DNA of 64,000 nt. It comes from MH13 sp042140245. GTDB taxonomy: Bacteria; Pseudomonadota; Alphaproteobacteria; Rhizobiales; MH13. The stretch covers positions 2,480,001-2,544,000 of the forward strand of contig NZ_CP159483.1 of the NCBI RefSeq assembly GCF_042140245.1, written 5' to 3'. This document shows, in pieces, positions 16,612 to 23,555 of this stretch (position 1 is its first letter; each line of letters starts with the position of its first letter). Both the position numbers and the translations under genes were made by a program. Below the pieces are notes generated by a model, which saw only the letters and a list, made by a program, of their open reading frames with translations, was not told the origin of the DNA and made no database searches.

Positions 16612-17063
16612 CAGCCAAACCCTCGCTGCCGTTCAAACACCTCAGGGTCGGTCAACGTCACGCCAATGGCGCTAAACTCACGCGACACAGCATCCATAAA
16701 CTCGACCATCTGCTTGACGCGCATGTTGCGGGTCACAGGGAGGTCAAAGACGCGGATTGCATGAAGCTTGGCCTCATAGGCCATAGGCTTGAACACGCGG
16801 TCATATTCGGTGCGGTAGACCTCATCGTCCCGGCGCATTATTGGGATCCCGTGATGAAGCTTACAGTGCGCCCGCACGTCTTCATGCGTGCGATCCCCAA
16901 GCTGTCCGGCAATATCTTGATACCAACGGAAGGCGAGGGCGTTCTGGGCCTTTGAGCGCCCGTCTCCCTTGGCATAGGACACCGTCAGCGGCACCTCCAT
17001 GCGCATCAACAGCCCATGAAGCTTGTCGATATCGTCAGCCGTGCGGACAACCTTGGTGGGCAT
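16611..17063 (-). CDS. NinB-like recombination protein (probable)
   Basis: The 150-residue protein has SKAQNALAFRWYQDIAGQLG, DVRAHCKLHHGIPIM and a C-terminal MVEFMDAVSREFSAIGVTLTDPE. The QN-(L/A)xxxWxxxI pattern and the final helix plus GV(T/L)LxDP match NinB/Orf-type recombination mediators, which bind single-stranded DNA and replace RecFOR functions in lambda. The neighbours (annealing protein upstream, HNH downstream) agree. Sequence similarity is weak by eye, so the family assignment is moderate. Confidence 0.55.
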   Translation of the reverse strand: MPTKVVRTADDIDKLHGLLMRMEVPLTVSYAKGDGRSKAQNALAFRWYQDIAGQLGDRTHEDVRAHCKLHHGIPIMRRDDEVYRTEYDRVFKPMAYEAKLHAIRVFDLPVTRNMRVKQMVEFMDAVSREFSAIGVTLTDPEVFERQRGFG

Positions 17064-17779
17064 CAGGCAGCCTTCGCCAACTCGGCTTCCGTCAATGCCT
17101 TCTTCTGTGCCTGGTATTCGCCTCGAAGGTGGTCACCAGATATGGGCGCAACCTCACAGAAGGCTTTGAAGCGGTCGGTTTTGCCAAGCGCCTCTAGGTT
17201 GGCAACGGTCGCCTGATTTTTGATGAGCTTGACGAGAGAAACATACTCTTGGAGGTGGTCCATTTCTTCAGGTGGAAGATTGTGACCATCAGGCTTGCGT
17301 TGTCCTGTGCCGGTCGTTTGTGGCCCTTCAGCATCGCGGTAGGCTTGGTTGACTTCAGCAACGTATTTGCTGTCATCCCAGCGCCCTAAGAAGATGTTGG
17401 CACCAACGCCGACTTGCGCAGCGGCCTTTGTGATCGCGTCAGTCAGTGACTTTTTCGGAGCATCTTCGTCCGACTGGAGCCCATTCCGCGTCTTGGTAAG
17501 TGCTTTGGTTTGACCATAGGCATCAAAACCCGGATGCTCTCCATGCCAGAAGCGAATGCGGCACCAGTGAAGGACTTCTTCGCCAAGTGGCTGAAATCCT
17601 TCTCCTGTCACTTCCCACCCAAAGCCTTGGCCGACAGGCCCAAACATCTCGGTAAGGCAGCGAACAACATAATGCGGATTGGGCGACGTCCCTTTATAGG
17701 GCTTGCCTTTGATTTCTTTGGTGAACTTCGGGTCGATGTCAGCGAATTTTTCCCAAAGATCCAGGTGGTTGCCAGTCAT
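17063..17779 (-). CDS. Rad52-like single-strand annealing protein (probable)
   Basis: The 238-residue protein begins with LDLWEKFADIDPKFTKEIKG, then SPNPHYVVRCLTEMFGPVGQ, GFGWEV, a strand-rich middle (HWCRIRFW) and the conserved EDAPKKSLTDAITKAAAQVG with FLGRWDD. This order (TxxxNPxYVxxxxTExFGPxGxGW...APKKSxTDAxTKA) is typical of phage recombinases of the Rad52-fold annealing group. It would promote recombination and concatemer formation during replication. The C-terminal 70 residues are helical and variable. The start overlaps the upstream stop by 4 bp. Confidence 0.6.
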   Translation of the reverse strand: MTGNHLDLWEKFADIDPKFTKEIKGKPYKGTSPNPHYVVRCLTEMFGPVGQGFGWEVTGEGFQPLGEEVLHWCRIRFWHGEHPGFDAYGQTKALTKTRNGLQSDEDAPKKSLTDAITKAAAQVGVGANIFLGRWDDSKYVAEVNQAYRDAEGPQTTGTGQRKPDGHNLPPEEMDHLQEYVSLVKLIKNQATVANLEALGKTDRFKAFCEVAPISGDHLRGEYQAQKKALTEAELAKAA

Positions 17780-18099
17780 GCCGCCACTCCTTCAAGCCAG
17801 GAGGGCTTTGGAATGCGACGTGTGAGGTCTTCGAGGCTGGTCCCGCACTGGTGGTAGTACCGGCCATCACGACCCCAGGAGCGCGTGCCGTAGCAGACCC
17901 ACTTGCCGCAAGCGTATTGCTTCCAAAGCGTGCCCCAAATGGACTGAGGGGATAGGTCGTCTATTCGGACAACGTCACCGGCGCGGTTCTTGAACCATTG
18001 CCCTTTTTCAAAGCGTTGAGGATCGCGGTTGCCAAAGTGCTCGCGCAATTCAGCCGTCCTGATTTTCTTCTGCTTTTCAGCTTGTGCGGTGAGGCTCAT
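17776..18099 (-). CDS. Hypothetical early protein
   Basis: The protein of about 107 residues starts MSLTAQAEKQKKIRTAELRE at 18099. After a basic helical N-terminus, a strand-rich centre (GQWFKNRAGDVVRIDDLSP, KWVCYG) and a tail RRIPKPSWL follow. I chose 18099 because the small gene upstream ends in ATGA at this exact point, a translational-coupling signal used repeatedly in this phage. Family unknown. Confidence 0.6.
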   Translation of the reverse strand: MSLTAQAEKQKKIRTAELREHFGNRDPQRFEKGQWFKNRAGDVVRIDDLSPQSIWGTLWKQYACGKWVCYGTRSWGRDGRYYHQCGTSLEDLTRRIPKPSWLEGVAA

Positions 18100-18200
18100 A
18101 TCGGCAGCCCTCCAAACAGGTAGTATCCAGCCCACACGCCAAAGGGTGCGAGGATCACAACGCAAAAGGCGCATAGGTATTGAAAGATGTGGGGGTTCAT
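18096..18200 (-). CDS. Small membrane protein (34 aa) in early operon
   Basis: The 34-residue frame starts MNPHIFQYLCAFCVVILAPF and ends YYLFGGLPI, one long hydrophobic span (about 5-29). Its ATG overlaps the stop of the upstream gene (TGATG at 18198-18202) and its stop overlaps the start of the downstream gene (ATGA at 18096-18099). Coupling on both sides makes it very likely translated. Function unknown. Confidence 0.65.
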   Translation of the reverse strand: MNPHIFQYLCAFCVVILAPFGVWAGYYLFGGLPI

Positions 18201-18532
18201 CACGCAGCCCTCACATAACGACCATCGGGGTCATTGGCGTTTAGGCCGGTGAAGGAGAGGCCAGCGTTATCGAAAGCTTGCTGGCGAAAATCATCATCGC
18301 TCTCAGCAGCGCTCATGGCATCAAAGCCAAGTCGATTGACCACTGAGCTATCGCTTTTGAGTGGGTTCACACGCTGCTCGCCACACCAGTTCACGAACGT
18401 AATCGCGTTGGTGACAAGGCGAGGATATCCCTCAGCGTCTTGGTCAACCTCACACTCAATCTCGCATTCAAGATCAGTGATCAGGTCAACGTGGCCTGCG
18501 GTTAGATTGTAGGTGAAGGGAAGAGTGGTCAT
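18200..18532 (-). CDS. First gene of the leftward early operon, unknown function
   Basis: The 110-residue acidic protein reads MTTLPFTYNLTAGHVDLITD, then LECEIECEVDQDAEGYPRL, and a C-terminal part ADSDDDF-like with NANDPDGRY. No family recognised. It is the first gene behind a promoter covered by two CI-type operators (18565 and 18591), so it should be expressed early after induction and silent in the lysogen. Position suggests a host-takeover or recombination-accessory function, inferred only. Confidence 0.65.
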   Translation of the reverse strand: MTTLPFTYNLTAGHVDLITDLECEIECEVDQDAEGYPRLVTNAITFVNWCGEQRVNPLKSDSSVVNRLGFDAMSAAESDDDFRQQAFDNAGLSFTGLNANDPDGRYVRAA

Positions 18533-18562
18533 TGCCCATACCTCTGATTAGGTGATGGGTGA

Positions 18563-18605
18563 AACGTACGAAATGTACGAATACACGTCAAGTACGAAAT
18601 GTACG
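18563..18605 (-). promoter_or_regulatory. Leftward early promoter with two repressor operators
   Basis: On the minus strand TTGACG (18586-18591) serves as -35 and TACGTT (18563-18568) as a weak -10, with 17 bp between them. Two inverted repeats of the form CGTAC-N5-GTACG lie at 18565-18579 (perfect) and 18591-18605 (one mismatch), covering the -10 and abutting the -35. The same operator occurs in the cI-cro interval, so this is the analogue of lambda pL/oL. Confidence 0.7.
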
Positions 18606-18659
18606 AATTTGTATGACGTGATTACGAAACAGCCCTATTCGCAAGAATCACGCACACAA

Positions 18660-18686
18660 AAAGCCCCGCCGGGTGAGGGCGGGGTT
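18660..18686 (-). terminator. Rho-independent terminator behind the cI-linked gene
   Basis: On the minus strand CCCCGCC, a 7-nt loop and GGCGGGG are followed by CTTTTTG. It lies 22 bp beyond the stop of the 18708-19631 gene and separates the lysogenic transcript from the leftward early promoter. Confidence 0.85.
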
Positions 18687-18707
18687 AAACAATGAGATTA
18701 GCCGCAG

Positions 18708-19631
18708 CTAATGCTTAAGGGGTGCAATCTGTTTGGGTTTTAGGGCCTCCAACGCAGCTTTTGCGTTGGGAGCTGGGATGTGCCCGCTGCGCACCTTGCC
18801 ATTCATATACCCTGGCAACTTGGAAACGTTGTACACATTCTTCAGCCATTCACGGAACTCTGGAAGTGCTTCGTCAGGATAGCAGAACGGCTGCTGGGGG
18901 TTCGATTCTGCTTGTGGGAAGTAGTCCGGGTAGGAGTGTTCGTACTTCAGTCGGGGACCGTAGACATTATCCAGATTGTTGTCTCGCCAGTGCTTCCCCC
19001 AACATGAGCCGACCGAGATATCAGGAATGAATTTCTCTCCAAGGTCGGCCTCTTGATTTATCAGGGTCACCATTAGCCCGGCGACTTCGCGAAACACACT
19101 GAAGTAGCCATCAGGAACCGTGTCAAAGTTGAGTGAAACTCTGTCGTGAAACTGGCGCCAGGCCACAGACACCGAGTTCTCAGGATTGTAACCAACCTGA
19201 GCATAGATGAAGTCACTGAACCCTTTTCGCGCCAAGGTTCGGTAGCTTTTGAGAGCTTGCTCGTTATCGCCGCGCCCTTCGAACGCATAATACTCCAAAA
19301 AGGCCATGCATACGGCAGCAGGGACGGCGTGTTGAACAATCCCGTTCTTTTGCACACCTAGAAATGCTGCACTGTCATCTGCGTTTTGCTCACGTACAAG
19401 TTCTCTAATGCGGCGTTCGCGCGGTTTTAGAGGGGAATCGAGCCAAGCTGCAGACGTGCGGATGACAACCGAATGATCGACGCCGCACAGGCGAGCCAAT
19501 CCACGCAGCGTCAAGAATGGCGTGCCGTCAGTGAGCACACCCATGCCGACGCCATCAACTTCGCGTTCTGCCGCAATTTCTAGATCTAAAGTAAGTTGTT
19601 GAGGGGTGGTGCTCAAATCACCATATTTCAT
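18708..19631 (-). CDS. Unknown protein in the lysogenic (cI) transcript, rex-like position
   Basis: The 307-residue protein is not recognised with certainty. Residues about 28-65 (GVGMGVLTDGTPFLTLRGLA, RLCGVDHSVVIRTSAAW) look like the N-terminal DNA-binding part of phage regulatory proteins. The middle is helical (AAVCMAFLEYYAFEGRGD) and the C-terminal 120 residues contain CWGKHWRDNNLD and EFREWLKNVYNVSKLPGYMN. It is downstream of cI on the same strand and ends at a terminator, so it should be expressed in the lysogen, like lambda rexAB. A role in superinfection exclusion or repressor support is inferred from position only. Confidence 0.6.
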   Translation of the reverse strand: MKYGDLSTTPQQLTLDLEIAAEREVDGVGMGVLTDGTPFLTLRGLARLCGVDHSVVIRTSAAWLDSPLKPRERRIRELVREQNADDSAAFLGVQKNGIVQHAVPAAVCMAFLEYYAFEGRGDNEQALKSYRTLARKGFSDFIYAQVGYNPENSVSVAWRQFHDRVSLNFDTVPDGYFSVFREVAGLMVTLINQEADLGEKFIPDISVGSCWGKHWRDNNLDNVYGPRLKYEHSYPDYFPQAESNPQQPFCYPDEALPEFREWLKNVYNVSKLPGYMNGKVRSGHIPAPNAKAALEALKPKQIAPLKH

Positions 19632-19863
19632 GATTTTGTCCTATCATATCAGTCACATAAGGTGGTGACCAAAGACGCTGGACATCATCATCTCGATAGA
19701 CGATAACCGAGTTGCTACTGAGGTTGCCCAGCAATCTTTGGGTCGGGGTGTTGATTCACCTCGACCCGTTCACCCTACGTTCTTATTGGGTTCGAGCAAA
19801 GCGAAAAGCACACACTTTCCACACATCAGCTTTCCCTCGACACGCTATAGGTCACGCCGTTCA

Positions 19864-20478
19864 TCACAGTGACAGCACCGTTTTCCGTACACGGCCAATG
19901 ATCTCAGGTTCTTGCCCCTGGTCAAAGGTGAGAGTGTCGAACTCTTCAGGCTTGGTGCTAACAGGCTCAAACTTATTGGGTGGCCTATATCGCTTGTAGG
20001 TTGCACCGCCGTCGCCATCACTGATGATATAGCAACCATTGGGCACCAACATCTTTTCCTTGCGGTTCACAAAGATAATGCTGTCTTCCGGGCTTATCTT
20101 GTCCATCGAGCGACCTTGAACGCGAAGGGCGATCCAGTCACCTGCGGGATCGAGCTCTGATGTGTACTCGAACCGGATTGCATCCTCGTCGTGAAGTACG
20201 GTGTTGGTCTCAGTAAGCGCTCCTGCGCTAACCCAGGAGACCAAAGGTATGGCCATTCGCGACGAATTTGCTTCTTCGCCGTAGAGCAGCCACCCAGCCG
20301 ACACGTTAAAAACCTGGGCATACACCTCGGCCATCTTCCTTGAGATCGGCCTGTTGCCATTTTCATTGCTGGTGAGGGTGTTCTGATTGATCACCCGAAC
20401 GCGTCGAGCTGCGTCTGCTGGACTGGCATATCCTGCCCGCTCACGCGCCGCCTTAAGCCTATCTTTTGGTTCTTCCAT
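19864..20478 (-). CDS. CI-type phage repressor with S24 self-cleavage domain
   Basis: The 204-residue repressor has an N-terminal helix-turn-helix (DRLKAARERAGYASPADAAR, then TSNENGNRPISRKMAEVYA) and a LexA-like C-terminal domain. The cleavage dipeptide is the Ala-Gly in WVSAGALTE, the catalytic Ser lies in RVQGRSMDKI and the Lys in GGATYKRYR. RecA-stimulated self-cleavage would induce the prophage after DNA damage. It diverges from the Cro-like gene across three CGTAC-N5-GTACG operators. No Shine-Dalgarno box precedes ATG 20478 (ACGTTTT is upstream), so a leaderless message is possible, as for lambda cI. Confidence 0.9.
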   Translation of the reverse strand: MEEPKDRLKAARERAGYASPADAARRVRVINQNTLTSNENGNRPISRKMAEVYAQVFNVSAGWLLYGEEANSSRMAIPLVSWVSAGALTETNTVLHDEDAIRFEYTSELDPAGDWIALRVQGRSMDKISPEDSIIFVNRKEKMLVPNGCYIISDGDGGATYKRYRPPNKFEPVSTKPEEFDTLTFDQGQEPEIIGRVRKTVLSL

Positions 20479-20482
20479 AAAA

Positions 20483-20552
20483 CGTGCGTAACGTACAAAA
20501 GACGTTCATAGTGTACGAATTTAATTGACTTGAATGTCGTACGTATTGTACG
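20483..20552. promoter_or_regulatory. cI-cro control region with three operators and rightward promoter
   Basis: Inverted repeats CGTAC-N5-GTACG lie at 20483-20497 (two mismatches), 20503-20517 (one mismatch) and 20538-20552 (perfect). TTGACT at 20525-20530 can act as the -35 of the rightward promoter; with 17-bp spacing the -10 would be GTACGG (20548-20553), inside the perfect operator, a poor match. Transcription would then begin at about 20560, right at the cro ATG. Repressor binding at the third site would block it. Confidence 0.65.
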
Positions 20553-20560
20553 GGATTGCT

Positions 20561-20797
20561 ATGAGCACTCCTAAGGACATCAAGTCTCTCATTGATATCT
20601 GGCCGACAATTGGCGCTTTCGCTGACGATCTCGGCTGCGGATATGAAGCAGCGCGGCAGATGCGTCGTCGCAATTCGATTGCTCCTGAACACTGGCCTGG
20701 GGTGATCGAGGTTAGTCTGGAACGAGGAGTTTCAGGCATCGACTTCGCATGGCTGGCATCGCAGCGCGCCCCACAAAAGGAGGCGGTAAGTGGCTGA
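20561..20797 (+). CDS. Cro-like transcriptional regulator
   Basis: The 78-residue protein starts MSTPKDIKSLIDIWPTIGAF. It has the pattern of a small Cro/YdaS-type helix-turn-helix: GAFADDLGCGYEAARQMRRR as the two helices and NSIAPEHWPGVIEVSLERG as the third part. It is the first rightward gene opposite cI, exactly where Cro sits in lambdoid phages, and would compete for the same operators to favour lysis. There is no ribosome binding site before the ATG, and the predicted start of transcription coincides with it, suggesting a leaderless message. Confidence 0.75.
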   Translation: MSTPKDIKSLIDIWPTIGAFADDLGCGYEAARQMRRRNSIAPEHWPGVIEVSLERGVSGIDFAWLASQRAPQKEAVSG

Positions 20798-21182
20798 TCT
20801 CCCAAAGGTCAATGACGATCAGTTGTTGGCGATGTTGGCGGGTGTGTGGAGCTTTGTGCGCGGAACGGATCACGCATGCACCTTTCTCGATATCCCAAGC
20901 ATGGCAAGCCGCGCTCGCATCCTTGTGACCAAGGCACGCAAGCGAGGCGATAAGCGTTTTCCGCTTCGACATGGCGGGAATCAAGACAGCATCCCAAAGC
21001 CAGCCAAGCCGACTGAGGGCGATAGTCGTAAGGCACTTACTAAGGCTTTCTCGCGCGAAACGACCACGCGGGCCAATTCCTTCGCAGCAGGCAGTCAAGT
21101 TCCAGCAGGTGGCTATAGGCGCGTTATTCGACGCCCAAAGTTCGTAGACCCCACGCTTTCCCTTCCTGAGAGGCGCGCATGA
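20790..21182 (+). CDS. Hypothetical early protein
   Basis: The 130-residue basic protein has an N-terminal helical part (PKVNDDQLLAMLAGVWSFVR, FLDIPSMASRARILVTKARK) and a disordered basic C-terminus. It overlaps the Cro-like gene by 8 bp. The first half could be a small DNA-binding domain, but no family is recognised. Its stop is part of an ATGA that starts the next possible frame. Confidence 0.55.
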   Translation: MADLPKVNDDQLLAMLAGVWSFVRGTDHACTFLDIPSMASRARILVTKARKRGDKRFPLRHGGNQDSIPKPAKPTEGDSRKALTKAFSRETTTRANSFAAGSQVPAGGYRRVIRRPKFVDPTLSLPERRA

Positions 21183-21508
21183 TCTGCCCGCCTTCCATTT
21201 GGTTCGCAGTCAGCGCCACCGGTCGCGCTAGCGCCCCTCCCGATAGGCCGGTCACCTTGGTGGAGGTGTGCCCGTTCAACCGCGCACGCTTCCACCACTC
21301 TTTGTGCTGCTTCATGCAGCGTTTCCCAATTCTCACAGCCTTCAACGCCTCTCTGCAAATTGTCGTTGTCGGCCTGCATGTCTGTCTCCGTTCGCTTTCT
21401 CGGCTTGTTCAATCAAGCACGGAAGGCCGGAACGAATGTGGACCAATCTGGAATCAATCGACTCCAATCAAAACCAAATCCCGTCCGAAAAGGAGCGCGT
21501 CAAAATGA
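21179..21508 (+). CDS. Possible coupled early gene (doubtful)
   Basis: A 109-residue frame begins at the ATGA overlapping the upstream stop and ends at an ATGA overlapping the next start at 21505. Its third codon positions are G/C-rich as in real genes here. The predicted protein (MICPPSIWFAVSATGRASAP start, CC pair near the middle, basic end) is unlike anything I know and rich in Cys and Phe. A minus-strand frame over the same bases (21113-21412) also looks protein-like, so coding here is unresolved. Confidence 0.3.
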   Translation: MICPPSIWFAVSATGRASAPPDRPVTLVEVCPFNRARFHHSLCCFMQRFPILTAFNASLQIVVVGLHVCLRSLSRLVQSSTEGRNECGPIWNQSTPIKTKSRPKRSASK

Positions 21509-21933
21509 GTTGTGCCGCACTCGACTGCAAGGAGTGGGTTGAAGAACCTTCGCAAGGCAAAGGCTCAGCGGGCGTTGTGATCAATGCTGCTTTCAAAGCC
21601 TTCAATCATGACCTGAAGCGCAAGGATCAGATCCCATATTGGCGTTTCAAATCAGCCTACTACGGTAAGGCAGGCTCATGGGGCGTTGGCGCATATCTGG
21701 AAATGAGAGACGCCTATGACCGCTGGAAAGCCAAGCAGGAAGCCAACCGATATGAAGCACTATCCCAAGACACCAGGGATGCTATCGCGGCTCTTTCTTC
21801 GCTGCGTGAACAGCTCGCCCAAACCGATCCGGGCCTTCATCAAGAGCAAATTGCTGCGCTCGATTACACTATTTGGGAGCTTGGCGGCGGGCATCCGCGA
21901 CTGACCCCACCCCCACCCAAAGAGGGGGCGTAG
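21505..21933 (+). CDS. Hypothetical early protein
   Basis: The 142-residue protein starts MSCAALDCKEWVEEPSQGKG with AAGGAG nine bases upstream. It contains a helical segment with AYDRWKAKQEANRYEALSQD and SLREQLAQTDPGLHQEQIAA, and a proline-rich end. An upstream in-frame ATG at 21436 would add 23 residues and also has GGAAGG in front of it. No known family. It ends directly before the start of the next gene (TAG ATG). Confidence 0.55.
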   Translation: MSCAALDCKEWVEEPSQGKGSAGVVINAAFKAFNHDLKRKDQIPYWRFKSAYYGKAGSWGVGAYLEMRDAYDRWKAKQEANRYEALSQDTRDAIAALSSLREQLAQTDPGLHQEQIAALDYTIWELGGGHPRLTPPPPKEGA

Positions 21934-22175
21934 ATGGTCGATCTTACCAATCGTGACGAGAAGCTACTGGAGCGCCTTAAGGGACGCCGCCTGTGCGTTG
22001 AACGACCACCTTCGGGAGAGGAAAAGAGAAACTTCAACGCCGGTTCTTTATCGAGCCTGGTGGGTACACAGCGCACAAACTTAGCGCTCAGAAGCTGATT
22101 GACGGCGGGTTCGTTGTCCCCGTCGGTGACGCCCTCTTTCCTGGCATGACCCAAACCTATGAGCTTGCAGAATGA
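21934..22175 (+). pseudogene. Small early gene interrupted by a -1 frameshift
   Basis: The first frame starts MVDLTNRDEKLLERLKGRRL at the ATG next to the upstream stop and stops near 22098. The -1 frame continues as FFIEPGGYTAHKLSAQKLID, then GGFVVPVGDALFPGMTQTYELAE, and ends at an ATGA coupled to the next gene. Neither part makes sense alone: the second has no start codon. Joined near GGAAAAGAGAAA (about 22018-22030) they give one 80-residue protein. Whether this is a decay mutation, a sequencing indel or programmed frameshifting cannot be decided here. Confidence 0.55.
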
Positions 22176-22402
22176 GTGTGCGAGCAGTGAAAGGCATGGC
22201 GCATTTTACCTTCACAGGTCCGCCCGGAACCTATTGCCACGAGTGCAAACATTGGACCGGCAAGCGACCTGACTATGAAGGCCAGCCACCCAAGCGTGGC
22301 ACATGCGTCCTATCCATGCCTCTCACGCCGAAAGGCAAACGCGTCACCTTCAGTGGTGGTGAGTTCTCTTGCAACAAGTTCGCGGAGGCTCCCCATGGGT
22401 AA
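22172..22402 (+). CDS. Small cysteine-rich (zinc-binding) phage protein
   Basis: The 76-residue protein has four cysteines in a zinc-knuckle-like layout: YCHECKHWTG, then RGTCVLSM and FSCNKF. It starts by ATGA overlap with the upstream gene. Comparable small Cys-rich proteins (CxxC...C...C with KHW) sit in early operons of many proteobacterial phages. Function unknown; nucleic-acid binding is possible. Confidence 0.65.
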   Translation: MSVRAVKGMAHFTFTGPPGTYCHECKHWTGKRPDYEGQPPKRGTCVLSMPLTPKGKRVTFSGGEFSCNKFAEAPHG

Positions 22403-22775
22403 GCCTGAAGCCGTCCTTCAGCGCAGTGTATGTCAATACCTCGACCGTGCTTTACCGCATGGCTGGGCCTATTGGCACAACCACCAGAATGCGCCGACTG
22501 TTCAAGCGCAAAAACGGTTGAAGGCATTGGGCGTCAAAGCTGGCCTTCCTGACATGATGGTTGTTGGTCCGACAGGCGATAATGAGCCAGGCGTCAATCT
22601 CATCGTCATTGAGCTTAAATCAGCCAAGGGTCGCACCACAGAAGCACAGGAAGACTGGCTAGACCGTTTCCAGCGTATGGGCGCTCACGCTACTGTCTGT
22701 CGCTCCATAGAGGACGTTCAAGACACGTTGAACTTTGCCGGTGTCTCGCTCCGCGCCTCTCTAGGGGAGGGGTAG
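22395..22775 (+). CDS. VRR-NUC domain nuclease
   Basis: The 126-residue protein has the PD-(D/E)XK nuclease core of the VRR-NUC family: LQRSVCQYLDRALPHGWAYW with Glu/Gln helix, GLPDMMVVGP with the catalytic Asp, LIVIELKSAKGRT giving ExK, and a C-terminal RFQRMGAHATVCRSIEDVQD. It is a stand-alone VRR-NUC as found in phages, thought to act as a structure-specific nuclease. I start it at 22395, overlapping the upstream gene by 8 bp; longer frames upstream would overlap more. Confidence 0.88.
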   Translation: MGKPEAVLQRSVCQYLDRALPHGWAYWHNHQNAPTVQAQKRLKALGVKAGLPDMMVVGPTGDNEPGVNLIVIELKSAKGRTTEAQEDWLDRFQRMGAHATVCRSIEDVQDTLNFAGVSLRASLGEG

Positions 22776-23555
22776 ATGGCCCGCATTCGATCTGTTCACC
22801 CGTCTCTGTTCACCGATGATGACTTTATGGAGTTGTCGTCAGAGGCCGCACTTTTGCTGATCGGCCTATGGACCGAAGCGCATGATGACGGCGTGTTCGC
22901 ATGGAAGCCCAACGGCATAAAAGCGCGGGTCCGTCCTGCGGCTAACATTGATGTCCCCGAACTTTTGAGCGAGCTGGAACAGCACGGTTTCATCACACGC
23001 TTTGAGTGTCACGGGAAAGATTACGGGGCGATCCGGAACTTCCGCAAGTTTCAGCGCCCTAAAAAGCCAAACAGTTCCGAAGTGCTTCCGGATCGGTTGC
23101 GAACTTACGTCGGCTTAGAGCCAGTGAGTTCCGAACCAGTTCCGAACCATTCCCCCAATGCTTCCGAAATCCCGCCGCAGATGGAGGATGGAGGAGATAA
23201 GATGGAGGAGAAGGGGGAAGAGGAAAAGAAGCCGCGCGGCGAGCGCGCTCTGATTATCGAAACCCTTTCCAAGGTTGTCACGGAAGACAGGGCCAAAGCC
23301 CTGATAGCCCATCGGCGCAACAAAAAGTCTCCGATCACTCCGCACATCGCAGACCTAATCGTCCAGACCCTTTCCAAAGCCCAAGACCCCAATGCTGCTG
23401 CTGATGAGTGGATGGAGCGAGGATGGCAAGCGTGGCGACCTGATTGGTCCGACCTGCCCAAGGTTGGGGCTAGCGATCCACCTCCAAGCGAATCCGACGC
23501 CGACCGAATGCTACGCCAGCTTGAAGAAGAGGCCGCCAATGGCCACCCAAATTGA
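22776..23555 (+). CDS. Phage replication initiator-like protein
   Basis: The 259-residue protein begins MARIRSVHPSLFTDDDFMEL, followed by LLLIGLWTEAHDDGVFAWKP and DYGAIRNFRKFQRPKKPNSS. This N-terminal winged-helix-like pattern recurs in many phage proteins located where lambda has gene O. The middle (about 115-150) is disordered and acidic; the last 90 residues are a separate helical domain. It probably binds the origin and starts replication. No iteron cluster was seen inside the gene by eye. It starts right after the nuclease stop. Confidence 0.7.
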   Translation: MARIRSVHPSLFTDDDFMELSSEAALLLIGLWTEAHDDGVFAWKPNGIKARVRPAANIDVPELLSELEQHGFITRFECHGKDYGAIRNFRKFQRPKKPNSSEVLPDRLRTYVGLEPVSSEPVPNHSPNASEIPPQMEDGGDKMEEKGEEEKKPRGERALIIETLSKVVTEDRAKALIAHRRNKKSPITPHIADLIVQTLSKAQDPNAAADEWMERGWQAWRPDWSDLPKVGASDPPPSESDADRMLRQLEEEAANGHPN

